A stretch of DNA of 64,000 nucleotides from Pollenia angustigena (taxonomy: Eukaryota > Arthropoda > Insecta > Diptera > Polleniidae): contig OV884059.1 in NCBI GenBank assembly GCA_930367215.1, forward strand, positions 242,233,803 to 242,297,802. Direction: 5' to 3'. A program made the translations under genes and the position numbers. The notes under the pieces are model-generated. The model was not told the origin of the DNA and did not search any database. It saw only the letters and a list, made by a program, of their open reading frames with translations. Positions within the stretch are counted from its first letter, which is position 1. The number at the start of each line of letters is the position of its first letter. Below, in pieces: positions 36,841 through 49,416 of the stretch.

Positions 36841-38869
36841 GTTCTGGTGAAATTTTATAGAAATATTTTCATACATATAATTGTGAAATTTTGTATCTCT
36901 TCGAATCAGTCTATCATGTTAATAAAAAAAAAAACAAGGGATGTGCGATTAATCGGTTAATCAAAATTTGATTAATCAATATATAATTTAAATTTAGTTG
37001 AATCAAGTTTGAACAATTTTATTTAAAAATTCTTAATCTAACAAAAAAAAAAAAAAAAAAATAAACAGAATGAAACTATGTATTTAATGTGAATAATATA
37101 ATTAATGGTTTACCACATCAAGTGCAAAATCTGATGTAAGGTCCTATGTACACTATGATTATCATGTAAACTAAGTGCCGAATAAAAACTTCGAATAATT
37201 CATAATAAATAATTTTGATTCATCAAGATTTTTGATTCATCGCACTTCCCTTATAAAAACATATTAAGCGAAATTAATAAAACAAAGTTTTCATTTAAAT
37301 TAAATAGAGTTTTTTCTTTGTTACAAAGGTCTTTATTATTTTGTTTCTGTTAGAAATATATTTTGTCACTCTTGAGAGATGCACCACCACTCTTCTTGCT
37401 GCGCCTCAACTTTTGCATGTTCGCTTAAAGCAAAGACTTTAATTAAAGAAGACGAAAAAATCCAATACAATATCAAAATCCACTTTAATTTACTGCTTTT
37501 TATGCGCTACTTGTAATTTGGTGAAATTGTTTGTTTTCTTTTATTTTTTCTGTTGCTTATTTTTTTCTAAATATGTAAGTAACTAAAGTAAATAAAGAAA
37601 GAGCCAAAAGAAGTATGCATGTATAAACAAAAAATAACAATAAAATAAATAATTAAAACTAGTTCCAGACACTCTCAGCATGTTTGGCAAAAATATTTAT
37701 TAATGTACATGCATTTGTTCATCAGAACCGTCCTTCAGAAATTTAATTCTCTTGGATCAGTTTAATTTTGCTTTTTGCATATGAAGGGGGTTGGGAAATA
37801 CCTACATGTCTGATCTAATTATTGTTTGAAAATTAAAAAAAAAAGCAATAACAAAGTTAAAGTTATATTTATCTATTGAGCCTTTCCAACGTTGTACAAA
37901 GTACAAAGTAAATAAACAAACCGAAAACTTATGACTATAATGTAAAATCCTAAAAAACTAGAGCGCTTATAGCAACAAGCTTATAATAAAAAGTAATTTA
38001 CATATATAAAACACAAAAAATATTGTTTTTTCGCCCTTGCTCCCGAGCCTTCCAAAATTTGTGAGAAAGATCTCATAAAAAAAACAATAACAACTTATCA
38101 TGAAAGTGTTTTTCTTAAAAAACGTACGACTTGTGTGATCGTGTAAACTATCCTTAAAGACCACTGGCGTAAAAGTTCAAGTCGATAATCCATTAAAATA
38201 TCGTGTAAATACCTACATTTATACGGAATTTTGCAAAAAATTGTTCCTATGAAGTATTTATTAAAACCTTTAAAGTTAACTAATGTGCACACAAACATGT
38301 TTTTTACGTTAATTTATATAAAAATTTGATTTTTATTTCACATAATATCAATATTTCACATGTCGGACATTAAGAACCGAAAACTTAAAAATGAAGTTTT
38401 TCATTTAAAAAATTCAAAACTCATGCGTACAAAATAAATTTTCTTATCAGTTAAAAAAAAAAAGTAAGAAACACAAAAAAAGATATTTATTTTTGAAGTA
38501 CAATATGTATTTTGTACATGAAAAAATATTTATCATTGGTGTTCAAAAATATTTTCATCCGTACAAAAAAAAAAAAATGTTCTTTAAAGTTCAAAACAAT
38601 AAGTTTTTAAAAAACGTTTTTAAGAAAAAAATATTTTTTTTCGTTTTTAGAAACTTCATTGCAAACTCAATTTTGAAGTTTAAATCGTGAATTTTAATTA
38701 AATTTATAATCACCCCTATTATGAAAGTCGACTGCACCGGAACAGTATTTGTATTTTTTTTTGTTGTTTTTAAAAAAATGCAAATTTAAAAGAAGTTGTG
38801 GGCACAAATTTTCTTAGCAAATTAAACGTTGCGAAACTTCGAAAAAGTTTGCCTGATTTGTTTGAATTT
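36841..38869. other. AT-rich intergenic DNA
   Basis: Long A/T homopolymers and short accidental open frames. No gene, RNA or clear transposon end was identified. Confidence 0.4.
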
Positions 38870-38945
38870 TTTGTTGTGAAAAGAATTAATTCAAAATTTA
38901 GCTTATTCGTAACGAATTAATTAAAAAAAGATTGATGCATTTACA
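38870..38945. repeat. Inverted partner of the 4.1-kb GAATT-rich repeat
   Basis: On the opposite strand this matches 4,085-4,170, including GAATTAATTCTTTTCACA and TTTTTAATTAATTCG. Confidence 0.5.
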
Positions 38946-39082
38946 TCTCTGTCATTAAGCCCCTTTTGTGCAGTTTTGTGCAATTTTAAAGAATTAAAGT
39001 CAGTTTGTAAAAAACGTCATTATAAAAATATATTTAAAAAATAAAACACGAAAAGTTAAAATTTGTGTCTAGCTAACATGCA

Positions 39083-39252
39083 GTCTACAACTGACATGAA
39101 ATGCTTAACTTTAACATTAATATGATGTTAGTGTTAGGTATAGACTCATCATGTTAGAAGTTTTCTCATGTTATAACACGGTTGTTAATGCAAATGTTTT
39201 AACAACGCTTTTATAACTTAAGTTATAACAGCAAATCATGTCAGTTGTAGAC
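39083..39252. mobile_element. 170-bp TIR element
   Basis: A perfect 17-bp inverted repeat, GTCTACAACTGACATGA, bounds an AT-rich core that has further TTATAAC/GTTATAA symmetry. No target duplication was seen. Superfamily unknown. Confidence 0.65.
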
Positions 39253-39946
39253 GGTTTTAATAATTCGAAGACAAAGCTGCCAGATATATTTGTGAAGAAA
39301 TCGTCAATTTCCTGAGAAAAAATAAAAAAAAATTGCCTTTCTCGTTTTGAAAAAATGGTAAAAAATCGGACAACCCTACAAGAAGACTACCGGTCATTTT
39401 ACTAGTCATATGACCGGTAGTGTTGACTAATATATTGGTTAAAGTTTCTATTAGTTTATTAAGAGCAAAATAAAAAAAACTAACCGAAACTCTTGTGTAC
39501 ATGTGATTTTGCCTCTCTTTCTAACTAATGAATTCCACTCGACTACGGAACATATATCTGTACTGCTTACTCTGCTGCTTTTTATTAGTCAATGATAACC
39601 AAAATAGTGGTTAATGCTAACTAGTTAGTCATAACGTAAATATTGGTTAGCACTAACTAGTTATTTATAACGTAAAAATTAGTTAATACTAAACTTTATA
39701 AAAAAAAATACTATTTTTTATTTTCATTTTAAATAAAATTTTTTATTAAAAAAATTTAATGGAATTTCATTAATACCTTACAGTCAGGAAATAAGATTTC
39801 AGTAAAGTAAATACCACGAACCATTATTTCTGTGGCTGCTCTTTAAGGTTCCACATCTTGCATGAGGCTGGAAATGTAGGTAAACATACTTGTTTCCAAT
39901 CAATTGTCAAATTCTTAACAATTTGTGGCAAAAATTATATACATAC
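39253..39946. repeat. Phrase-repeat region (CTAACTAGTTA, ACCGGTCAT)
   Basis: Short inverted motifs CTACCGGTCAT/ATGACCGGTAG (39,389-39,421) and repeated GGTTA(A/G)..CTAACTAGTTA units (39,600-39,690) suggest one end of a foldback or hAT-like element. No second end was found. Confidence 0.4.
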
Positions 39947-40200
39947 TTGAAAAGCCATCAGGATTTTTAATAATTCTTTTTGTTCCTTTATTATCATCAC
40001 TAAATCTTAAACGATTATCCTGGCCAAAGCCACCACCTGAATGACCGCTACCTGTTGAACGAGCACTCCTTTCAAAACGACCTTTTCGCACATGACCTCT
40101 GTTGTTTCCTGATAATCCAGCACCACGTTCTCTGAAGCCGCCATCAATACGCCCTTCTTAACCATTAGCATTCCGATTACAACTTTTTGGCGGTGTCACT
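39947..40200 (-). pseudogene. Arg/Gly-rich exon-like fragment
   Basis: Read on the minus strand, about 80 codons have protein-like composition, unlike the surrounding AT-rich DNA. They are rich in Gly, Arg and Asn, with an RGG-like middle (GFRERGAGLSGNNRGHVRKG) and a charged end (RLRFSDDNKGTKRIIKNPDG). The open frame runs into a consensus 5' splice site, A|GTATGT, at 39,946. A TAA stop lies in frame at 40,160-40,158 near the upstream end. It could be a decayed exon or duplicated gene fragment of an RNA-binding protein. I do not recognise the parent gene. Confidence 0.4.
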
Positions 40201-41034
40201 TTTTTTATAGTAATTTTTTATCTCACTACTTTAGTCACAAATTATAAATTTAATTTAATTGATTTTTTTCAATCTTTTTAAAAAAAATTTTTTTGTTTTT
40301 TTTTTTTAAATTTAAATTTTTTTTTTTAATTTAAAACTTGGCTAAAAAAAATAAAAAAAAAATTTTAAGTTATAAATAAAATTTTTTAAAAAATTAAAAA
40401 AAAAACGAAAAAAATTGTTTTAAAAAGATTGATCAAATAGCTATCGAAGCTACATGGGACAAATTTTGCTAGCACCAATTGGTAATAAGTTACATGTATG
40501 AGAAAGAACACCTGTATGGAAAACTTTGACCCGCTCTAACTCTGAATATTTTTGACCGATCTTGTTGAAAATTTGTGTCTAAGCTGCTATCCAATAGGAC
40601 TAATCTTGGTTATCCAAATCGGAAGACATCGATTTCAAAATTGGGTCACTTGACATTAAATTCCCCTTTTATATATGTATATAAAACGTATATAAAAAGT
40701 TTGGCATTTTGTTGTTATTTTCTTAATTATTTTCTAAAATATTAATTTTAGCAAAAAACCTTCTTCGATGGTAATGTTGTTAACTAGAAGAGCTAAAATA
40801 TTGCCTTATATCATATTCTTATAAAATGTTGTTTTTAAGAGATAGTAATATGCAAACAAATTACATTTGAATAAATGGCTTGATGGCAAACTTTGAGGGG
40901 CGGACGCACCCCCTAAAACACAACTTATCGCTACGAAATTTTTTTGTATTTTTTTTTTAACATTAAACTGAACCGATTTGAGCGGGGAGAATATAAGGAA
41001 TCAAAAAAAAAAAGTTCTCCATACAACTAACGGC
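40201..41034. other. Low-complexity and old repeat sequence
   Basis: A very A/T-homopolymeric stretch (40,250-40,430) is followed by unrecognised repeat-like DNA. No gene. Confidence 0.35.
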
Positions 41035-41706
41035 CACGCTAATGTACATATGTATGTATGTAATGTATGGACTCCAAAACGGCTGGGCCGATTTTGATGA
41101 AATTTTGAGGGAATCTTTTACGCCCACCTTTTCTATTAAGCGCATAGTTTGAGAACGGCTTGACCGATTTGGAAGATTTTTTCTTTAAAATGGTTTTTAC
41201 GGAAAGAAAATTTTGCCCCGCCCACTTTTTTCGATTTACCTAAAATCAAAAAACGGCTCTATCGATTTGACTAATTTTTCTTTTAAATGTTTGTTTTAAT
41301 ACATTTTACGTTTTCATCGAAAGAAAAATGTACCACGCCTACTTTTACGCCCACATTTTCTATTAAGCGCATAACTTGAGAACTGCTAATAATCCATTTT
41401 ACGTTTTCATCGAACGAAAACTGTACCACGCCTACTTTTACGCCCACATTTTCTATTAAGCGCATAACTTGAGAACTGCTTGACCGATTTTTTCTTTAAA
41501 ATCATCGCCATGGTCCAACTTAGGATCTTACGGAAAGAAAATTTTGACCCGCCTACTTTTTTCGGTTTACCTAAAATCAGAAAACGGCTCCATCGATTTG
41601 ACTAATTTTTCTTTCAAATGTTCGTATCTTTTTAACGGATTTTAAAAATCGAACGCAAACATTTTTCCTAATTTGGACAGGACAACGTCTGTCGGGTCAG
41701 CTACAT
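41035..41706 (+). mobile_element. Helitron-like non-autonomous repeat, copy 1
   Basis: It starts within ATGTATGGACTCCAAAACGG followed by CTGGGCCGATTTTGATGAAA, the phrase common at the 5' side of these repeats. It ends CTGTCGGGTCAGCTA (41,706). In between are degenerate units with CGCCCACTTTT, GCGCATAACTTGAGAAC and CATCGATTTGAC. The 5' end is probably truncated. Confidence 0.5.
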
Positions 41707-41710
41707 AGTT

Positions 41711-42260
41711 CATCTATCTATATACATATATAAAACAGGTTGTATGTATGTAATTAACGTATGGACTCCAAAACAGCTGGGCCGATTTTGATGAAATTTT
41801 CAGGGAATCTTCAGAATATTCAGGCGGGTGACAAATCTGATTTTTGATTTTCGGTCTGCGGGCGGAAGGGCGTGGCAAAATCCAATTTTCATATTGCACC
41901 ACCAATGACATCCATATAATTTGGACGATTTTTTCTTTAAAATTATCGCCTTAGATTTATACGAAAAGAAAATTTTGCGCCTCCCACTTTTACGCCCACT
42001 TTTTTCGAATTACCTTAAATCAGAAAACGGCTCCATCGACTTGACAAATTTTTCTTTTACGCCCACTTTTTCTATTAAGCGCATAACTTGAGAACGGCTT
42101 GACCGATTTGGACGATTTTTTCTTTAAAATCATCGCCATGGTCCAACTTAGGTTTTTACGGAAAGAAAATTTTGCCCCGCCTACTTTAATGCCCACTTTT
42201 TTCGATTTACCTAAAATCCGAAAACTGCTCCATCGATTTGACAAGTCGTGAATAATAATT
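41711..42260 (+). mobile_element. Helitron-like non-autonomous repeat, copy 2
   Basis: It begins TCTATCTATATACATATATA, a typical 5' TC start. It has the same unit sequences as the preceding copy and a conserved ACATATTGCACCACCAATGACAT-like block (complement forms near 45.3 and 46.1 kb). The 3' CTAG end is missing. Confidence 0.5.
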
Positions 42261-42589
42261 TTTTTTTACCTTTTTTCTTTCAGAAGTATCTAAACAAGAG
42301 CGGAACGTTTTCTTTCAACAAGCGCTTCAACGTTGTGTCACGAACAGTAGTGATTACTTTTTGGTTAAATAAAACCCACATAAAATAAATCAAAGATAAA
42401 ACCGCTAGATTGACTTAAAAATAGCTATCTTGCTATTATATATTAACGAAAAAGGCCAATTTCATTATTAAACTGGTTGTCAAAATAGAATTTTCCAATT
42501 GCAAAGCGTTGACAGCGCGCTATCTGGGCAAGTCGATTTTTGACAACTAGAAAACGCGTATCGCTTTTGTTTAGGTACGAGTGTTATTC

Positions 42590-42851
42590 ACAATTCTTAC
42601 GACGCAAGTCTTATTCAACTTGCTTCTTTATTTGCGAGAGAGACGAGGGGAAAAGAAACGTGTACTCAGCTTAATGTACTTTTAACATAGGTTTTGTTTT
42701 CTCATTCGTAATTTAAAAAACGCACACATGAGTGTAAACTTTATGCATAAAAAAGTAATATTTCAGCAATAAGACTCGCATTGTGTGAACGCCGAAGATA
42801 GTAGTTCAAAGAAGAAAATATTTATCGATAAGACTTGCATAGTGAGACTTA
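42590..42851. repeat. Copy of the 47.8-kb Harbinger-like family
   Basis: The segments GCAAGTCTTATTCAACTTGC and GCGAGAGAGACGAGGGGAAAAG correspond to the terminal regions of the element at 47,827-49,416 and to 25,140-25,340. The copy is degenerate and its ends are not exact. Confidence 0.45.
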
Positions 42852-43029
42852 AGCTTCGTACGGACGATGGACATTTGTCATTTTTCTGACAATGGTGCCA
42901 TTGTCAGATGCATTAATTTTACACATCTTCCAAATGAGAATGAGCTTACAATGTTCACACAGTTGCAAGACATTTTTAGGCAATTTTAATGACAACATTG
43001 TAAGATCTGACCATCGTCTGTACGAAGCT
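42852..43029. mobile_element. 178-bp PIF/Harbinger-like MITE (TTA duplication)
   Basis: AGCTTCGTACGGACGATGG at 42,852 and its near-complement ending at 43,029 are flanked by TTA (42,849-42,851 and 43,030-43,032). It is non-coding. Confidence 0.75.
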
Positions 43030-44117
43030 TTAGGACTTATACATTAAAATTTTCAGCGCAATGATGCATTTGCGAACATGCCCTAAATAGTATGTCTAGT
43101 TTCATTGTTTTATGTGTAAAAATTGCTATTGCAGCTTCTATTTAGGAGAAGAAAAAACCTACTTGTAGTAGAGGTTTTCCCCTATTGCTGCCAACACTTA
43201 TTACATAAAATGTTGTAGTTATTGTTAGCATACAATGACCTTGACAATTGGCAAGTGGGCGTATTGAGTTTGTTTGTGCTTGTTATACAATGAATGCTTT
43301 CACAGAATGTACATGCATTACAACTGTGTACAATTGTGCATTACAAAAGTGTATTCTTAAAATATGTAAAATTTTATCATACTTTTTCTTTTACATATTT
43401 TGGCTTTCAAATTTCAAATTTAACTTAACTTAAGACGTTTTATGTTTAAAATAAAAAATAGATTTATTTTAATTTTCCATTGTAAATTGAATAGAAAATA
43501 TTCACACATACATACATATGTATTTAAATGTTCGTGCCATAAATCAAATTTTTTAATAAATATGTTGTTATCTTTTTTATTCTACATATCTTTATATTTA
43601 GTCATTTGTTACCTGCAACCCTTAAAACTAGTTTTTTAATTAGCCGCAATTTGCGAGGGCGTACTAATATCTTTCACTGAATCTAATTCATATAATTGGG
43701 GGATTCACACGGTGTGCTATCAAGTCATATCGTCGTTTTACAGTTGTTTGAAAAAAATATTGTTGTGTTTCAAACAAAATAAATATTTTAATACTTTGTT
43801 CATTGACTCTTCATAACTGTACGGTAGAAATCTAAATTATATATCATCATATATATTTCTTGTAATTATTTTAAGACATATGACCTTACAACTATATGAC
43901 TACCTTGTGAATTAGGGAAGCCAATCGGGATTGATTTTAGAAAATCCTGGGATTTTTATTTATTTATGAATTTCAAAAAGGTATTAATTAAATAAATCCC
44001 GGGATTCGGGATTTCTCAATCCCGAATAGAGGGAAAAAGGCAAAAATCTAATAATAAATTATAATAATATTAACAACTTTAGTTGCGCTACGTGTTTTTC
44101 GACTTATTTTCTAACAT
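43030..44117. other. Intergenic; includes one transposon end at 43.9 kb
   Basis: No gene is supported (43,248-43,639 holds two short open frames without domains). At 43,914-44,035 lies AGGGAAGCCAATCGGGATTG with CCGGGATT phrases, a copy of the element end at 28,960. Confidence 0.45.
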
Positions 44118-45090
44118 AATCTTACGATTTAAATTGAGCTTTTAACGAAATTTACGGCCTTTAAATAAAAATCCATGGAATACCTATCATAAAGTTCTTT
44201 TACAGAATAACTTACATATGTATGGTGTAGATATGCGCTCAATCAAAAAAGAAACGCATGTATTTAAGGCAAATTGGAAATTATATTTACGAATCGAGAT
44301 TAAACCGTCTTTGAAATTCTTGAATCAAGCACAGTTTAAGATTAATTTTATCTCACTTTTAATTAAGTCAATCCTGTTTCCGGATTATTTTAATTACTAT
44401 TCGGGTTTAAATATGAATGAATAATCCGTACTTGAATCAAGCGTTCTGTACTTGATTTATGGAAATCCGTACTTAAGTACAGTAGGATTAATTTGTTTTT
44501 TCAATATACCAATATTTTACTAAGCTCATCTTATGCTAGTGCATTTTTTAATCAAACCTCAGCCATTTATGGACCGATTGCTTTAAATCTATTCCAGACT
44601 TTATGTAGTATTAATAGATATTAACCTTGGCTTCAATATTGGTATCTACGGTCCTTGAAAAGTTGATTTTAACATACAGACGAACATCTTTATAGAAATG
44701 AAAAAATTTAAGGATCTGACAACACTGTTTAGAAGTAATATGATTTTAGGTTTATTACATTATTCTTTCTTAAATCTATTTAAGCAGCTATTCATTTTAA
44801 ACTTAATCTTAAGGCCAGCGGATAGACAATATTTTTTGTTTTTTTATTTGGTGTAAAAACGTATAAATTTTTAGTGTGATTTAAATTGAGCATTTTACGA
44901 AATTTACGGAATAAGAAACATATGATGAATATATGAGCCATAATAATATGGTTCCATTGTGATTTGTCGTATTTCAGCTTTTGTTTAGTGTGACAGCTTT
45001 TTTTGCGTTTCTTTTTTGATTGATCCCATATCTACACCATATGTAAGTTATTCTGTAAATTTCGTTGAAAGCTCAATTTAAATCACGCCA
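44118..45090. repeat. Inverted repeat pair (TTTAAATTGAGCTTT...)
   Basis: 44,118-44,260 (GATTTAAATTGAGCTTTTAA, TTACATATG, GGTGTAGATATG, AATCAAAAAAGAAACGCA) is repeated in inverted orientation at 44,990-45,088. Further partial copies lie at 44,878 and 46,697. The enclosed DNA has CCGTACTTGAATCAAG phrases shared with 32.8-33.0 kb. Element type unknown. Confidence 0.5.
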
Positions 45091-45299
45091 AAAAATGTAT
45101 ACGTAAATATTTTGTAAATAAACCGAAAACTCGGATTTTTGAATGCATCATTTCGAAAGTTTTAAAATTTTGATATTGGATCATTATTAACATAGGTTTT
45201 TTGTTAATATCTTCGGAACTACATAACCGATTTAAGAGTTTGATATCTCGTTTCAACATAAATAAAATAAAATAAAAAAAGCAAAAAAAAAAATAAATA

Positions 45300-46283
45300 T
45301 ACATATGTATATGTCATTGGTGGTGCAATATGAAAATTGGATTTTGTCACGCCCCTCCGCCCGCAGACCGAAACACAAATATCAGACTTCTCAGTGTCAC
45401 CCGCCTGAATATTCTGAAGATTCCCTGAAAGTTTTATCAAAATCGGCCCAGCCGGTTTGGAGTCCATCCAAATTAGGAAAAATGTTTGCGTTCGATTTTT
45501 AAAATCCGTTAAAAAGATACGAACATTTGAAAGAAAAATTAGTCAAATCGATGGAGCCGTTTTCTGATTTTAAGTTAAAGTGGGCGGGGCAAAATTTTCT
45601 TTCCGTAAAAACCTAAGTTGGACTATTGCGATGATTTTAAAGAAAAAATCGGTCAAGCAGTTCTGAAGTTATGCGCTTAATAGAAAAAGTGGGCGTAAAA
45701 GTAGGCGTGGTACATTTTTCTTTCGATGAAAACGTACAATTGATTAATACAAACATTTAAAAGAAAAATTAGTCAAATCGATGGAGCCGTTTTTTGATTT
45801 AAGGTAATTTGAAAAAAGTGGGCGGGGCAACATTTTCTTTCCGTAAAAACCATTTTAAAGAAAAAATCGTCCAATTCGGTCAAGCCGTTCTCAAGTTATG
45901 CGCTTAATAGAAAAAGTGGGCGTAAAAGTAGGCGTGGTACATTTTTCTTTCGATGAAAACTTAAAATGGATTAATACGAACATTTGAAAGAAAAATTTGT
46001 CAAATCGATGGAGCCGTTTTCTGATTTTAGGTAAATTGAAAAAAGTGGGCGGGTCAAAATTTTTTTTTCGTATAAATCTAAGTTGGACCATGGCGATAAT
46101 TTTAAAGAAAAAATCGTCCAAATTAGATGTCATTAGTGATGCAATATGAAAATTGGATTTTGCCACGCCCCGCCTGAATATTCTGAAGATTCCCTCAAAA
46201 TTTCATCAAAATCGGCCCAGCCGTTTTGGAGTCCATACGTTACATACATACATATACACATCCTGTTTTATATATATATAGAT
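45300..46283 (-). mobile_element. Helitron-like non-autonomous repeat, copy 3
   Basis: On the minus strand it starts TCTATATATATATAAAACAG at about 46,283. It contains the GTATGGACTCCAAAACGG and GGGCCGATTTTGATGAAA block, followed by two to three internal units of about 230 bp marked by GCGCTTAATAGAAAAAGTGG. It ends with the TCATTGGTGGTGCAATATG block near 45,310. The 3' CTAG end is not present. Confidence 0.55.
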
Positions 46284-46637
46284 TTACATGTTTCGAGCAT
46301 TTGTTTATTTTTTGTCTAAGTGCATCGATTTGGCGGGGTACCAACCTCCGGTCCATATGTTAACTTTCACTTAAGCTCGTGAATTTTTAATTTTATTTTG
46401 TAATTTTAATAATATAAAAACAATCAGAAAGAACCAATTGAATACAAAAAAGTACCTACAAGTCTCCTCTTACAGATTCTCTTTAACGCACGACATTACA
46501 TGTTTGTATTTATGTTTCTAGTCCAATATTAACGGAAATTCTGAAAACACCAGTTGACGAACAAAAAAGTACCAAGAAGTTCCCTCTTATAGATACTCAT
46601 CCAACCAGGACATTACATGTTTAATTTTATGTTTCTA

Positions 46638-47725
46638 CTAGCTGACCCGGTCCGCGTTGCTGGCCCCAAGCAAACATTAGTGTTGTATTACCAGACGATT
46701 TAAGTTGAGCTTTAAACGAAATTTACAGCCTTTAAAATTTTCCTTCCGTAAAAAACTAAATCGGTCAAGCCGTTCTCAAGTTATGCGCTTAATAGAAAAA
46801 GTGGGCGTAGAAGTAGGCGTGATACATTTTTCTTTCGATGAAAACGTAAAATGGAATAATACGAACATTTGAAAGAAAAATTAGTCAAATCGAAGGAGCC
46901 GTTTTTTGATTTTAGGTAAATCGAAAAAAGTGGGCGGGGCAAAATTTTCTTTCCGTAAAAACCTAAGTTTGACCATGGCAATCATTTTAAAGAAAAAATC
47001 GTTTGAATCGGTCAAGCCGTTCTCAACTTATGCGCTTAATAGAAAAAATGGGCGTAAAAGTAGGCGTGGTAAATTTTTCTTTCGATGAAAACTTAAAATG
47101 GATTAGTACAAACATTTGAAAGAAAAATTTGTTAAATCGATGGAGCCGTTTTCTGATTTTAGGTAATTCGAAAAAAGTGGGCGTAAAAGTGGGCGGGGCA
47201 ACATTTTCTTTCCGCAAAACCTAAGTTAGCCCATGGCGATCATTTTAAAGAAAAAATCGTCCAAATCGGTCAAGCCGTTCTTCAGTTATGCGCTTAATAG
47301 AAAAAGTGGGCGTAAAAGTAGGCGTGGTAAATTTTTCTTTCGATGAAAACTTAAAGTTGATTAATACGAACATTTGAAAGAAAAATTAGTCAACTCGATG
47401 GAGCCGTTTTCTGATTTTAGGTAAATCGAAAAAAGTGGGCGTAAAAGTGGGCGGGGAAAATTTTTTCCGTAAAAACCTAAGGTGGACCATGGCGATCATT
47501 TTAAAGAAACAATCGTTCAAATCGGTCAAGCCGTTCTCAAGTTATGGTTTTTGACACGCCCCTCCGCCCCCAGACCGAAAATCAAAAATCAGACTTCACA
47601 GTGTCACCCGCCTGAATATTCTGAAGATTCCCTGAAAATCAAAATCGGCCCAGCCGTTTTGGAGTCCATACGTTACATACATACACACATACACACACAC
47701 ATCCAATTTTATATATATAGATAGA
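46638..47725 (-). mobile_element. Helitron-like non-autonomous repeat, copy 4 (both ends)
   Basis: This is the most complete copy. On the minus strand it begins TCTATCTATATATATAAAAT at 47,725 and ends GCGGACCGGGTCAGCTAG at 46,638. It sits between A (46,637) and T (47,726), the AT insertion site of Helitrons. Three internal units of about 250 bp share GCGCTTAATAGAAAAAGTGG (starting near 46,786, 47,033 and 47,288). It interrupts the satellite below. Confidence 0.65.
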
Positions 47726-47826
47726 TGTTCAATATTTACGAAAATTAAAAATTTACCAGTCGTAGAACGCAGCGCATTCACTCAGGACCATGCATATTTA
47801 ATTTTTTGTTTCTAGGTCCAATATTA

Positions 47827-49416
47827 GTCCCAATTCACACGTTGCAAGTCTTATTGATCAGCTTGCTACTTTATAACAGTGTTGCCACTTTGTGGGTAAT
47901 TACCCGAATTTGGTATAATTTTTACTGTCTTGGGTAGAGCGTGGGTAATTTCTCTTAGGTGTAATTCAGGTGTTATTTGAAATTCTTGCTTGAAATACCC
48001 AAATAAAATCAAGATTCGATTTCAGTGATGACATTTATTTCTTTTTAAATATTGTTGATAAAAAATGCACAGTCTTCTGAACTAAAGTCTGGGGTTCTTT
48101 TAAGGAAAAGACTTCAATCATTGAACATATATTTTCAAAACTTTGGTAATAAATGTCTATCATAGTGATTTAAAACTTGGAGTTTATTCAAAAAAGTTAT
48201 TCAAACTACAAACTAGCCTGGGGGTAGAAATGTTTCTAATATTCCAACATATTATTAATTTTGTTTGTGCTGGAAACTTTCAAATGCTTTACTTTGAAGA
48301 ATATGTATCGCCCTAAACAGCTGTAAAACTGAATTACGAAAGGGATAGTTGTACAAAACCCTGCAGGCATTTAGTTTACTAAATATGGAATAAAGGGTAT
48401 TTTTTAAGACCATGCAACTTAAAATAATAGAAAACACAAAACAAATAAATTTTAATTGTAATTTATACACGGCGTTACCATTTGAAACTGATCTAAGCAA
48501 ATAGGCATCACCGCGCCTGTCCTTGACGAAACGCATTACAGACGTTAAATTTTGTTCCTCTTTTTCGAGCATTGCTGCCTGCATGTCACGAATAAATTAA
48601 CAATGTTGACTTCCAATATGTCAATTGTTGCTGGTTTATCAGCATAAGCCAGTGACTTCACAGGCCTACGGCAAACAATCAAAAGGTGTCCCATCGTACG
48701 GCCTTGAAGTCCAATTGACAGATTATTTTCTCTAATTCAACACATCGCCTTCATTTGTGAAAAAATTGCGTCATTTAAATGATAAAGTCGCCTGTTGCGA
48801 AAATCGATATGGCTGATTTTCAAAGTAAATTTGGATAATTTGGTGGCGTTGTTCAAGCATAAATTTATCTATTCATGATGATGTGCCTGCTCAAAAAGTG
48901 AGAGGAGTAAGACAGTTTGTTTAACAGCTAACCTTTCGTAAGCTCTATCGGGCTTAAAAAACACCCTTTACAAAGGAATGGCAATGAGCATTTTGAACCT
49001 ACCTAGAATTTTTGCAACCAAATGTGGAAGTTAAACTCATTATTTTAGGAGTTTTATTTTATGTTTTATTAATTGTTTTTAAGTATTTAATATTATTTAT
49101 TTTAATGTTAATTTATTATAAATTACAATAAGAATGTTAACAGTTTGACTAATATTGATCTTCTTTCCATGAGTTTGTTGTGTTTTTGCTTCTTTGTAAA
49201 TGTATTTTATTAAATAAAACATCAATTTTATATCAGGTGTAATTTCATTTAAATCGGGTAATTTTGCTTCATCTCAAGTGCAATTTTGAATTTCGCTGGT
49301 GGTAACACTGCTTTATAACGAGAGTGAAGAGAGGAAAATAAACGTTTCTCTCCCACTCTCTCTCGCCTATAAGGTAGCAAGCTGATCAATAAGACTTGCA
49401 ACGTGTGAATTCGCAC
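47827..49416. mobile_element. Harbinger-like MITE (TTA duplication), split by a hAT
   Basis: The ends GTCCCAATTCACACGTTGCA and the complement of GTGCGAATTCACACGTTGCA extend about 50 bp as inverted repeats. TTA flanks both sides (47,824-47,826 and 49,417-49,419). An uninterrupted satellite unit at about 46,533 shows the empty site CAATATTAACG. Without the hAT the element is only about 150 bp. Confidence 0.75.
47877..49310. mobile_element. Non-autonomous hAT element (CTTTATAA duplication)
   Basis: The ends CAGTGTTGCCAC (47,877) and the complement of CAGTGTTACCAC (49,310) are flanked by an exact 8-bp duplication, CTTTATAA (47,869-47,876 and 49,311-49,318). Phrases GGGTAATT and GTGTAATT recur near the ends. 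A 109-codon minus-strand open frame (48,255-48,584), with a continuing frame-shifted stretch up to about 48,740, may be a relic of a captured or transposase gene. I do not recognise it. Confidence 0.85.
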
